NCBI GenBank assembly: GCA_036897485.1
Contig: JAYMTF010001216.1
Span: 1-25,331 of the forward strand
DNA length: 25,331 nt
Source: Pelargonium nanum
Lineage: Eukaryota > Streptophyta > Magnoliopsida > Geraniales > Geraniaceae
Direction of reading: 5' to 3'
In this document: positions 8,756 to 19,100 of the stretch, piece by piece
How the letters are laid out: each line of letters begins with the position of its first letter
Numbering within the stretch: position 1 is the first letter of the stretch
Made by a program: the position numbers and the translations under genes
The notes under the pieces: model-generated
What the model saw: only the letters and a program-made list of their open reading frames with translations
Databases searched by the model: none
Told to the model about the DNA's origin: nothing

Positions 8756-11700
8756 TCAGTTCACAACGTCGAGAATCAGTTTCCGGGACTTGAGGACTGA
8801 CCATCTCATCCGGCGATAATATGCAGCTTGTAGCAGTGCAAGAGACAGAACAAATATCCACTTGAATCCCATCTGCATAGTTTCAAAGCCGAAGGAAGTT
8901 GGAAACAATAAAAGAAAATTCCCCGAGAAACCCAATGCAAATATACCTTTCTCAAATGCATAAACAACATGATCATTTTCGGGTTATAGGAAAGCACTCG
9001 AGGGCTTTCATTTATTCTATATTCGTGTTTAATATTGATGGATGATGATGCAACTTGATGACACTTACCAATTTTCTTTCTTCCATTTCCGGCTCAGCAG
9101 CCCATGCCAAAAATGTCACGACGTCTTTAGCCATCTGTGCCAACATTGCAAAAAGACGAAATATGACGTCCTTGTAATTGAAAATTTGCAAAATTCAAGT
9201 GCAGGGTGAAGGTAAGAAATTTACTTGTGAAACTGTTGCAGCGGTACCGTCTTCATATTCGACAGCACCATCGTTGAGTACTTGGGGCATAGCAATTGCT
9301 CCACCCGGGAAGTAAGGATTATAGTATAGCCCTTCTCGAAGCTACACACATTTGAAAGAGCAAAATATAATACTGTTCAACAAAAGAGCAGAGGCCAGTT
9401 CCTAACTAGCACAAGTAAGTCACAGTAAAGATCCCTTGTTATTATTAACATGCGGGTCTTTTCAGCTTTGCAGTTAATTCGAGCTTATATTTATTAGCTA
9501 GAAATGTTACTATCTTCCAATAAGTTATTCAGCACAAGTTACTCGTAATTAGAGCTGACAATTCAAGTGTCGGGTTGAAAAGACATCCCAAATCCAACCC
9601 GCAAGAGATGCCGGTTTCTAGAATAAATCATGCGGGTTGTCCTGATTCAAACCCACAAAAATACAGGTAAAGTTTCGGGTGGTCATAAGTTTGGGTCTTA
9701 ATTGTCAGCTCTACTCATAATTATTAAAAAAAGATAACTCACTTGTGATAATTAGGATGCAGGGTTCAGTTCTGTCAACTTTAAATGCGATAAAAGCTTA
9801 CGCATTAACTAGAAAACGTAACTATCTTTCAATAAGCAGCTACAAGTGACTATCCTCACATATAATGTTATGAAACACGTGCTAACAATCCAACAAAACA
9901 AATACATCTGTGATGAGGGACAGCCAATATTATTCACTATTTATTTTCTTTATAGTTTTGATGTAGTTATTTAACCGTTTTGGATCGGATCATTATTTAG
10001 TATTTATGTTCTTTATTGTTTTGGAAGTACTTGTTTAAGTTCTTTGGATAGGACTTGGTTGTATTCTATAAAAAAAAGTACTGTGTATAGTTTTGAATCA
10101 GATTTGACGATACTGAAAATGAAGACACAATTTTAACCTCTGTTTCACAGAAAAGGGGTGATGTCATTTTGGTACGTTTTTATCGGGCTAAAAACATACA
10201 TTAATAAACTGCAGAACAGTTTAGCATGAATGAGAACCTCAGACAAAAGTTAAAATTTCCTATAACCTGGTATAGTAACTGATCATTTGTCTTTTATTTC
10301 AGAATAGTATGGCAAAGGAAGAAGAGATTACCGTGACACCGGCCGGAGGATCGCGGTAACCAGTGAGAAGAGCAAATACATAGTTTTGGCCATTGTGTCG
10401 GGCCTGAAAAGAAATGGAATTCAGTATCGATTTGTAGAAATAAAATTATAACCCATTTCCAATACCATGGGAATACCTTAGTCATGAGACTCAAATCCGG
10501 AGGATATGCCCCATTATTAATAGACCTAGCCTGTTGTTCATTTGCATATGGCTGAGGAAAACGGTCACTTAGTTTTCCTGGGCGAGTGAACATCTCGCCC
10601 TCATCATTAGGCCCGTCAACCACCTCTGTCTCTGCTGCCATACCCTTAACCTCTTCCTCCGTATACGCCACACCGACAAGATCACGATATGAAACTAAAT
10701 TCAAGGAGTGGCAGGATGCGCCTATTGCTTGGTAGACCTGGTGACCCCTGCGGATCCTGCTCATGTAAAACAAACATCATTGTATCAGATAAATCTTGTA
10801 ATTCAAATTAAACTAATAACCAGAACTGGAAATTATGTATTTCTGATGTAAGTCTGTGCATGAACCACAGCATAACCGTGAAAGAATGAAATAGAAAAGT
10901 GAAGGGAATTTTATAGATCTGCTAGCCTGCAAGGGATACCAAAAAAATCAGCCCGCTACTCAGTTTCGTCTAGCTAGCCAGTCAGGACTGAGTCCACAAA
11001 TACATTATCTGTGAACCCAGCTTCACAATCAGAGAGCAGATTTCATGCCTCTTAATGCTGGTCTGAACACATTGAAGTTCTTTACAGATTTGAAAGGGCG
11101 GGCAAATAGAGATGGTTACGAGTGGTTTTACAAACAATGATATGACTTTTTCCGGGAACAGTTTAGCAATGAACTTACGAGGCATGGTCATATGAACTAA
11201 GGATGCCTTCATGTGACCAAGGATAGTTAGGAGGCTCCAATCCATGTTCTGCCTCATCACAGAAGGCTACTGTTCCAAAGCTCAAAAGCCCTGAAACACT
11301 TGCCCCGATAAGTGCAAGCACTCCTAAAGAATTTGTGCCGTCGGGTCCAAATCTCTCTTGACCAAGCTTTGAACTAAGGGCAGGCAGTGCTGGAGGGTTC
11401 TGCAAATTACAGTTTAGAAATATTAACAACAGTAAAAAGTTTAACCCAGAACATGACTGACCAAAACATTAGTGAGGTCAAAAAAAGAACAAATCCAAAC
11501 TCGTTCCAACAAATATCAAACAATACACTTCTGCATTCATTTCCATGCGTATAACAGCTTTAAACACAAGTAAAAAACTTCAAACCATCTTTTATGTGTA
11601 CTAACGGTCCACTCACTCAACGCAGAAAAGACTATAATGCTAAAGCTTTGTGTCATTTTAAAGACTTAGTCAAGAATAAAATGATCAATAAGAATCATCA

Positions 11701-12963
11701 GTATGCTGGAACACTGAATAAAGTGAAACAAAAAATAAAAGTAAAACACAGATGGTCAACTACAAATTAGCTTATTATGTTTATGATCAAGCCAACTTTC
11801 CCCATAGCCCACAAGTTTTGCATCCCAATTATCACATACTAATCTTAATACAGTACCCACCAAATTCTTTCACAGTACACATATTAATCACAACTTACTC
11901 TAGAATAAAACATTCAGTGGCACAGTCAATTACAAACAGATTAGACTAGCAAAATGCTGAACTAGATGCAAAAGATGCATTTGCAATCCCTACAATAATA
12001 AAATTATCGTAATAGCCCACCAAAGTTCATAAAAAAAGTATCCCAATTTCAAAAATGTTGGGGTTGGCTACGTAAATTCTTTAGCAAAACTCTCTGGGTT
12101 CTTCTATTTGCATTCTCCTCCTCGACTGTACCGGACCTACCCCACCCCTATTCGAAGCTATCTACTTTGTAAGGCCAAGTACTATCACAACTTACCTCGC
12201 TACTTCTATTAAAGTGAAACTACGTTACTCCTACCCTTTTAGTTTCTCCTAAGAGAATTCTCTCGCTTCTACTATCATGATCACTATTCTCTCTATGCTC
12301 AACATGTCATTGTCATCTTCAACAATTTTCCCACATCTCACAATTTTCCCTCGAATAGTCTCATTAATCTAAATACCCAACAAATAAATATTTCTACAGT
12401 AATATTGAAGCTATTAGATAACATCTCAGCCACACAATCTCACAATCAAATAATGACAAAAGTGAATCAGCCATAGTACCGTAGCATCGCTGCTCCGACG
12501 AGTGACTTTCCCGATAAAGCGATTGAGCATTCCTCGTCCTGAACCAAAATTCAACAAATTTTCAGAAAAACAGCAAAAACAGCAACAACTAAAAAAACGT
12601 TCGGTTCACCTAAAGTGTCTAACTATATGATTGTTTAAGCCATTATTAAAACATATAACGTAGAAAATGACTCATATATATTAATACTGTCTAATATATT
12701 GGATTATGATTAGTCAATCCGAACCTACTTATTTAAGTGTGTCGTGTCAAACAGATCATAATCGGATCATGTTCTTATTGATACATTAAACATAATTCTC
12801 AACTTTCAACCCGACACGATGCAACATACAAATTCTTCGAGCACACCAACACTAAATTGAGCTCAATTACACATTTTCATATCAAATACAAAACTCCAAA
12901 GTAATAATATATATAACAAATGGTAGCTAGATCCATACCGTCGATGCCGAACCCGTTCCTCAT
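8756..12963 (-). CDS. CYC1: Cytochrome c1, heme protein of mitochondrial complex III (318 aa), with altered heme motif GASCH
   Basis: Coding exons in transcript order: 12963-12939, 12538-12480, 11399-11179, 10756-10477, 10403-10332, 9341-9225, 9134-9069, 8872-8756. All introns are GT-AG and all phases agree, giving 318 codons plus TGA. Residues 1-75 form a presequence with a hydrophobic sorting segment ([17 protein letters not shown], about 53-69). The body carries the plant cytochrome c1 blocks [69 protein letters not shown], the axial ligand Met237 in GGAIAMP, and the C-terminal anchor [15 protein letters not shown] (285-299) followed by WSVLKSRKL. It should sit in the inner membrane and pass electrons from the Rieske protein to cytochrome c. 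The anomaly is at residues 114-118: the first heme-linking Cys is Gly (codon GGC, 10720-10722). Nearby residues normally conserved in plants also differ. An upstream in-frame start is possible. The intact frame argues against an old pseudogene. Confidence 0.92.
9345..10331 (-). other. Cytochrome c1 intron 5, mostly AT-rich with one MITE
   Basis: The intron spans 9342-10331 between the exons coding VT and LREG. Besides the MITE at 9551-9712 no coding or RNA feature was seen. Confidence 0.6.
9541..9722. mobile_element. Non-autonomous MITE (~162 bp) in a cytochrome c1 intron
   Basis: Terminal inverted repeats AGAGCTGACAATTCA (from 9551) and its near-perfect inverse ending at 9712 enclose about 162 bp with no coding capacity. 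Directly flanking are ACTCGTAATT (9541-9550) and ACTCATAATT (9713-9722), a 10-bp target-site duplication with one mismatch. The duplication length fits Mutator-like (9-10 bp) better than hAT (8 bp), but 8 bp cannot be excluded. The interior has CGGGTT/AACCCG stretches typical of this widespread plant type. Confidence 0.7.
10708..10722 (-). other. Altered heme c attachment motif G-A-S-C-H in cytochrome c1
   Basis: Codons GGC GCA TCC TGC CAC encode Gly114-Ala-Ser-Cys117-His118. Plant cytochrome c1 proteins that I recall have Cys-Ala-Ser-Cys-His here. Flanks differ too: the usual QQV before the motif is QAI, and SMSL after it is SLNL. Confidence 0.9.
11400..12479 (-). other. Cytochrome c1 intron 2, about 1.08 kb
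   Basis: A long intron between the presequence exons. Around 12055-12360 is a pyrimidine-rich block beginning TTGGGGTTGGCTAC, which resembles dispersed repeat sequence seen in plant introns, but I could not define its ends. Nothing coding was seen (11752-11949 plus is a chance frame). Confidence 0.5.
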
Positions 12964-13069
12964 CCCGAAACCTGCAAAAACAGAGCAAAATCAAGATCAA
13001 AATTCGGAAGCAAAAAAAAATAGAAATCTAGAGCGAGAAAGAGGAGAGAGAGAGAGAGAGAGTACGCAT
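12939..13069 (-). other. Possible alternative 5' coding exon of cytochrome c1
   Basis: A good acceptor (TTTTTGCAG) ends at 12972, eight bases before the chosen ATG. Pairing it with a donor at 13065 (ATGC followed by GTACTC) removes a 94-bp intron made largely of a (CT)n tract. It then joins an upstream ATG (13067-13069) in frame, adding Met-Arg-Phe-Gly before the chosen Met. If not used for coding, the same acceptor still suggests a leader intron. Confidence 0.35.
13043..13062. repeat. (GA)n / (CT)n microsatellite at the cytochrome c1 5' end
   Basis: About nine GA dinucleotides. On the transcribed strand this is a CT tract inside the presumed leader or mini-intron. CT-rich leaders are common in plant genes. 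Confidence 0.8.
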
Positions 13070-13169
13070 GACTGTTGTACTGTGGATTAGGTTTTCGGAG
13101 GAGAGACTGAGAGTCTGTGTTTGTGAGTTTAGGGTTGAGACGAAACTCGAAAGCACAGAACATTGCGAG

Positions 13170-14150
13170 AGACGGAGACAGAGGAGAGATCGTTAAATGG
13201 AGTGTGGAGACCAGACGTGTATAATCAGATCACCATGAGAAATTAACGGTGTCTGATGAAAATTAGTGGTCTGATTTTGATTTAGGTGATTAAAACCCAA
13301 GATAATAGAGACTCTTTTTTGTGTGCTAACAAGAAGCAAAGTTTTGAGGGTAATAAAAAAATGGTTCAGTAATGCTAGAAGAAAAAAATACTTTATAAAC
13401 TCAAATCTTGGTGTTACTAAATTTGAGGACAATTTTGATTTGGTCAAAAATTTGATATTAGATATATTAATCTAGTTTTTATTCAATATTTTTTGTCTAA
13501 ATAAAAAATAAACGGTGTTTATTGAACTCGTGAGTGCGTTTAATAACGAAGAAGTAAAATTTGACAAGAGATTAATATTATTGAATACATGACATGCATG
13601 TAATTAAAAGAACAACAATGACATTTCATGTAAAATAATAAGTGTACGTATGTCAAATAAGAGCGACCTTTATTCATTTTTTAAGTCTCGTGCAGACGAG
13701 TTTATTTACTTTCACATAAGTTTGAGTTTTCGGACTCTATGATGATCTTATGAAAGTAGCAAGTTCCAAAATTTGTTTGACATTTTTCGTTTTGGAGTTT
13801 ACAAATACTCATTATTGTTGTTATAATTCAAATTACGAAAAAGAAAAAGGCTGATTTGCTTTAGTTATGCATCCATTTAGATTGTCTTCCATTAATTTAG
13901 TTCCACGCATGGCACCACGTGTCAAGTGGAACGCCACATTATTGAAGTTAACAGTGAAGACAAACTAATGGAACAAAACTGATCGATATTGTTAAAACTC
14001 AGAGACCTAATTGGCTTATTCAAAGCAAAAGGTGACTTCCTCGTAAAACTCAATTACCTTTGAAACCATCATAATACTCTAAAAGAGGGGGAAAACATTA
14101 AAATAAAATTATTATAAATGACTAAGTTGTTGCATCAACATAAACATATA
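13170..14150. other. Intergenic region upstream of cytochrome c1
   Basis: AT-rich promoter-side DNA for the minus-strand cytochrome c1 gene. One G-box (CACGTG, inside CACCACGTGTC) lies at 13916-13921, about 950 bp upstream of the start codon. No gene was recognised. Confidence 0.5.
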
Positions 14151-15759
14151 ATTTACAACTGGTGTTGCATGCCTGAATGGCTAGGGCATAGGAGCTCACA
14201 TAACCAACAGAGGCTATACTAAACCATCACCTGGTGAAGCTTGGTAATTCTTATTCCTCTTAGCTGGTCCTGATGCTACACCATTTAGCTTTTTCCTGAT
14301 TCTTCAAATGAAATATTTACACAAACAAAACTTTACCAGATAGTGCTTTGGGACTCTGATTCTTCCTTCAAGACCTGATTCATCAATTGCTTTCATGGCA
14401 ACAAGCATTGTGTACGGAAAAATTAAAAGCAAGATCGAAGGTTGTTCATTGAGCATACCAACCGGGTTAGGGTTCATTTTCCAAATGTCTCGGTCCGAAT
14501 CCAATTTCGAACACCCTTCTTCAGGATGAAAGCAGAAAATACAGTTTACATGCCAAGATATAAATATATTATGCAAGCACATGAGCTTTTGCCGTTATGG
14601 ATTTATTTAAAACAATATTAAGCTTATGAACCACCAAATGATAGAGATAAGAAACATCCTGAAAATTCGCAGTATGAAGGACAAGGTTCCTGCAATAAAA
14701 TCGAGCATACAAAGGACTTGAGTTCACGTTATATGGCTCTTATGCAAGCTATTGTTAGATACAATTTTTGAAATCTCACACTCAACTCTAGCAGTAGAAG
14801 CATTTTGATCTTAAAACAAAATTATGCGCAAGCTCGTAGATTTTGTGAGGAAAATCTCTCAACCAGCTCATATTATAAATTCCCAGAATCATACCTGCAC
14901 TACTAGTATTATATAACCAGATGGTACATTCTAAGAAATTCAAATCATAAACGTGTCGTTACCGTCTTTGCACTGATTAATATATATAGATACACCCAAA
15001 ACCAGTACTGATTTGAGCACAACATTTACGGACATTGTGAATATAAAACATATACAAAAGAGTAGATAAGTGCCGGAACTTGTGACTAAAAATCAAAATG
15101 TAAACAAATATACAAAGTAATAGTCCCAAAAAAAGTAGTAATTGAAACAAATAGTTCCTGAACAAGCAAATATATGCAAGGTGCTAGTACTTAGTATTGG
15201 ATATGAGTTATGTTGCCGAACTCAGATATGAAAATGAAAAGAACAAACATTACTCGATATTTAGATCTAGGGAATCATCAGGATGTATCACAATTCAATC
15301 CTAAAATCACATAAACCCCCGTGACCACAAGTGAAATAAACAGCTCCTTACCAACCATTTGACTGATAGCACCCAGAAAATACAAAGTATGTTATCTTGA
15401 AAGTGAGATGGCTGAAAATGTGTGCTAGTTGAATTTATTACTATTTCAAGACGGGAACACGATCCCTTACTCACCAGATATGGAGGAGTTACCTGTACAA
15501 TAGTCTACAGAGAAGCAGAGGATCAAACCATATGTATAGTGTAAATCTGCAGGCTGGCATATACAAAAACAAAGAAATCATAAATTACACTTGATCAATG
15601 ATAAAGTTATTTTGTAAGACAAAGGAGCGTACACATTAGTCCCAAACAACACCACTAACGAGACAAGAAGAAACAGACAAGATGCTAGTTACATCATACT
15701 AATATCATTCTTGACAAAGACAACCACAATATAGTAATGACAGAAGAACCTTTCTTTTA

Positions 15760-15935
15760 TACTCCCTCCGTCCTAAAATGAGTGTCTTGGTTTCATTTTT
15801 GACAAACTCAAGGGACTCATTATGAGGATACTATTGGTAATTCATACCTAACCAACTTCTTAAAAAGAAAAGAGGACACATTTTAGGCCAAAAATGCAAA
15901 ACAATTAGGGCACTGAATTTGAGACGGAGGGGGTA
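15760..15935. mobile_element. Complete Stowaway MITE (~172 bp)
   Basis: The element starts CTCCCTCCGTCCTAAAATGA at 15762 and ends with the inverse, GACGGAGGGGG, at 15933. TA target-site duplications flank it at 15760-15761 and 15934-15935. There is no coding capacity. Stowaway elements are mobilised by Tc1/mariner-type transposases. The same family's end is at the window start. Confidence 0.85.
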
Positions 15936-16554
15936 ATAGATAAATTAAAGTCAAATATCACTTAAAATGGACATTTATGTCTTGCTACATCAGAATGCAA
16001 TGGATCAATAACAAGCACATTTGCAGATAGAAGTAAGATTATATATTAAGTGGTTTTTTGGTGAGACTACTCAAAAGCTAGAAGTAACTTCAAAGTAAAT
16101 AATAGACGCAAAATGGGTTTGCTAACATAAGTTTGCAGGGGCAACAAAAAGTACTTCTGTCAAATATCAAAAGCAAACAAGAACCATTTTGTGTATGGCA
16201 AAATGACTAAAAAGGAAATACATGATATATAATTTACAATGAAAGACAATATATTATCTCTCAATTTCTTTTGGTGTCTAATGAATTAAGAAATTGTAAG
16301 TTTTCTACTAATTACAAAAGTCACTCAAAAGCAAGCTAAAAGCAAACAATAAGCTTGTTTTTTCAAGCCAACATTTGCTTATGTGACACATTTCCATTTG
16401 ATGTGCAAGTTACTTCTACTTTTGAGAAATGCTAACAAACAAGGCCAAAAGATTCTTTTTGCTTTACCTGTTATATCCATGTAAGAGGAATTTTGAAAAC
16501 ATTGTAACAGGCTGTGGATGTCGGCTACCCGCTACACAAAGCCTGTTAGTGCCA

Positions 16555-18275
16555 ATGGTATACAATTCATATACATGCAAAGGGATTTAGTAACTAATAA
16601 GACTCTAGAAGAACGAATAAGTTACTGATTTTGACATTTTGGTATGAGACGTTCGATTGCATTGCAGAGAAAGGAGCGCCACAAAGATGAAGATACTAGA
16701 GCTATAACCCTGGTTTTTTCATAAACATGACAATTCAATTTATTCATCTTCACTAAAATAATCACATTTCATTAGGTGTCAAATTTAGTTATGAAACCAA
16801 AAAAAGAACTCATACCAATGACCCGGCACAAGCAGTTTTGCTGGGAATGTGTGAAAACTTAAAGCCATCATCTACAAAGACTTAGAATAAAGGTATGCAA
16901 GACTCCATGTTTGGCCAAGAGACTCTTTGAGGAAGCATCACTATGTTCCTCAAAATGAAATAATTAGAACATACATGCAAAGGGAAACTACTAGATTTTG
17001 ACATTTTGGTATGAGATGTTTGACATTGCAGACCAAAGAAGAACCACAAAAACGAAACTACTAGAACTATACCCCTGGTTTATTCATAAACATAACAAAT
17101 AAAGATCACTTCAATCTATTCTTCCATCCATAAAATAATCATATTTCCTTAGCTGTCAATGAAATTACAAAACCAAAAAGATCTCATACCAGTGACCCGA
17201 CACAAGCAATTTTGCTGGGATCAAAGCAAAATGTTGCCTCATTGTCCACACCTGGTAATGTGATAAACTTAAACCCGTCTTCATCTACAGACATTTAGAA
17301 GCAAGGTATGCAAACCTCCAAATTTGGCCATGAGACTTTCTGAGGAACCATCAGTATGTTTCTCAAACAAATTAGAACATACATGCAAAGGAACTAATAA
17401 CTAAGAATGTGTAAGAGAATAAATAAGTTACTGATCTGGACATTTTGGTATGATATGTCCTATTGCATTGCAGACCAAAGAAGCACCTCAGCAACGAAGC
17501 TACCAGAAATATAACCCTGGTTTTTTCATGAACATAAAAATTCGGCATCACTTCAATGTATTCTTCCATCCTTAAAATAATCAAATTTCATTAGATGTCA
17601 ATGAAGTTGAGAAACCAAAAAATATCTCATACCAGTGACCCAGCATAAGTACTTTTGCTGGGATCAAAGCAAATGTTGCCCCATTGTCCACACCAGGCAA
17701 TGTTGCAAACTTAAACCCATCATCATCTACAGACCTTTTGAGGAAAGGTATGCAAGACTCCATATTTGGCCATGAGACTTTCTGAGGAAGCATCATTATG
17801 TTTCTCAAACAAATTAGAACATGCATGCATAGGAGCTAGTGACTGAACATACGTGCAAATGAACTAGTGACTAAGAATGTGTAAGAGAATAAACAATTTA
17901 CTGATATTACATTTTGGTAGGAGATGTCCAATCGCATCGCAGACCAAAGAAGCACCGCAACAATGAAGATACTAGAACTACAACCCTGGTTATTTCATGA
18001 ACACAACAATTCAATATCACTTAATTCAATTTACCTTCATTAAATTAATCAAAATTCATTATATGTCAATGATGTTAAGAAACCAAAATAGATCTCATAC
18101 CAGTGACCCAGCAAAAGTACTTTTGCTGGGATCAAAGCAAATGTTGCCCCATTGTCCACACCAGGCAATATGGGAAACTTAAACCCATCATCATCTACAG
18201 ACCTTTAAAAGCAAGGTATGCAAGCCTCCATATTTGGCCATGAGCCTTGTTGAGGAAGCATCAATATGTTTCTCA
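16555..18275. repeat. Degenerate tandem array, four full units of ~370-470 bp plus a partial one
   Basis: Units begin with CATACCA(G/A)TGACCC at about 16811, 17185, 17628 and 18096 (spacing 374, 443 and 468 bp). A partial unit precedes them from about 16555. Each full unit has three conserved blocks: GACCC...TTTTGCTGGGAT...ATCTACAGAC; TATGCAAG/AACCTCC...TTTGGCCA(T/A)GAG...GAGGAA; and, in all but the last, CATTTTGGTA...GACCAAAGAAGCACC...AACCCTGGTT. Conserved blocks alternate with AT-rich spacers, the pattern expected when an exon pair with its introns is duplicated in tandem. On the minus strand the first block can encode DGFKF-x-TLPGVDN-x-ATF. Confidence 0.75.
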
Positions 18276-19100
18276 AAATGAAACCCAGTTGCTGCCAAAT
18301 GATAAGTAGGTTATTAGACTGTTTAGTAAAAAAAAAAAATTACTATGATGTAGCAAAAGTAAATAATGGGCACTATGATTAGGTAAAATTCAGAAGCAAC
18401 ACTCATATATAGCTACAAACATGAAACTGTACAACAGTCATTATATGACAAGTAACTGTCCTGTATATGACAAACGTAAACTTTGTTCACCTTTCTAACC
18501 CATAAAATAGTACAACACAATCAAATTCTATAGCTACAAGCACATTATGTATTCATGTCACCTGCTATGAGGGGGGGAATTTGCATCACAATCTCTTTGA
18601 TGCCACCACTTGAAACCCAAAGGCACGGACACAAGTCACAATCAGTATACAGTGGATGACATAAATGAAATAATAAAAACCTACAAGATACTAAATACTC
18701 ATTCATGAAAAATGATATGTAAGAGCCAAAATATGAACTTTTTGACTTGACATAATATACACATTATAACCTTCAAACACTTGAAACATTAGGCACTATA
18801 GCACTGCCTTAAACAAACATATTGCTAAACTTTGAAACTAATGCAATAGTACATTAATCCATTTAATATCTGATAAAATCTACTCAACATTTTTACAACA
18901 AAACCCTCTGTCAATATAAATTCATAATCTAACACTGTTATCAAACCACAATGGATAAAGAACATATAACTTTCACTTTGCCTTTTACAATACCATCACA
19001 GCATGATAATGATATGAAGTTAACTGAATGTACAGAAAAGGAAAAAGATATAGCTACAAAAAAGGAGTTCCAATTTTCCTAAACTGAAAGAAGCCTGGTA

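Larger units (their letters stand above)
14150..18670 (-). other. Unassigned region with scattered minus-strand exon-like segments
   Basis: I do not recognise a gene here, but several minus-strand pieces look exon-like, with splice sites and non-random peptides. Around 18578-18660 it reads CLWVSSGGIKEIVMQIPPL then a GT donor. 18291-18203 follows a CAG acceptor and reads TGFHFEKHIDASS then RLMAKYGGLHTLLLK. 16531-16468 reads SRHPQPVTMFSKFLLHGYN before GTAAAG. About 14340-14410 reads MKAIDESGLEGRIRVPKHYL. About 14190-14290 reads KKLNGVASGPAKRNKNYQAS before a stop. I could not chain them in phase, and several have stops in some copies. A multi-exon gene damaged by internal duplication, or a pseudogene, fits best. 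Expression data would decide. Confidence 0.3.

Noticed and set aside
17997-18182. Plus-strand reading of the tandem-array block (SDPAKVLLLGSKQM frame), with AG/GT sites on that strand as well
   Set aside because: The frame breaks by stops in other units, and splice-like sites are consistent on the minus strand too. I left the strand undecided for the array and favoured minus only weakly.
16555-18275. CRISPR-like or satellite interpretation of the array
   Set aside because: Units are 370-470 bp, few and unequal, with conserved blocks and variable spacers; neither CRISPR nor a classical satellite looks like this.
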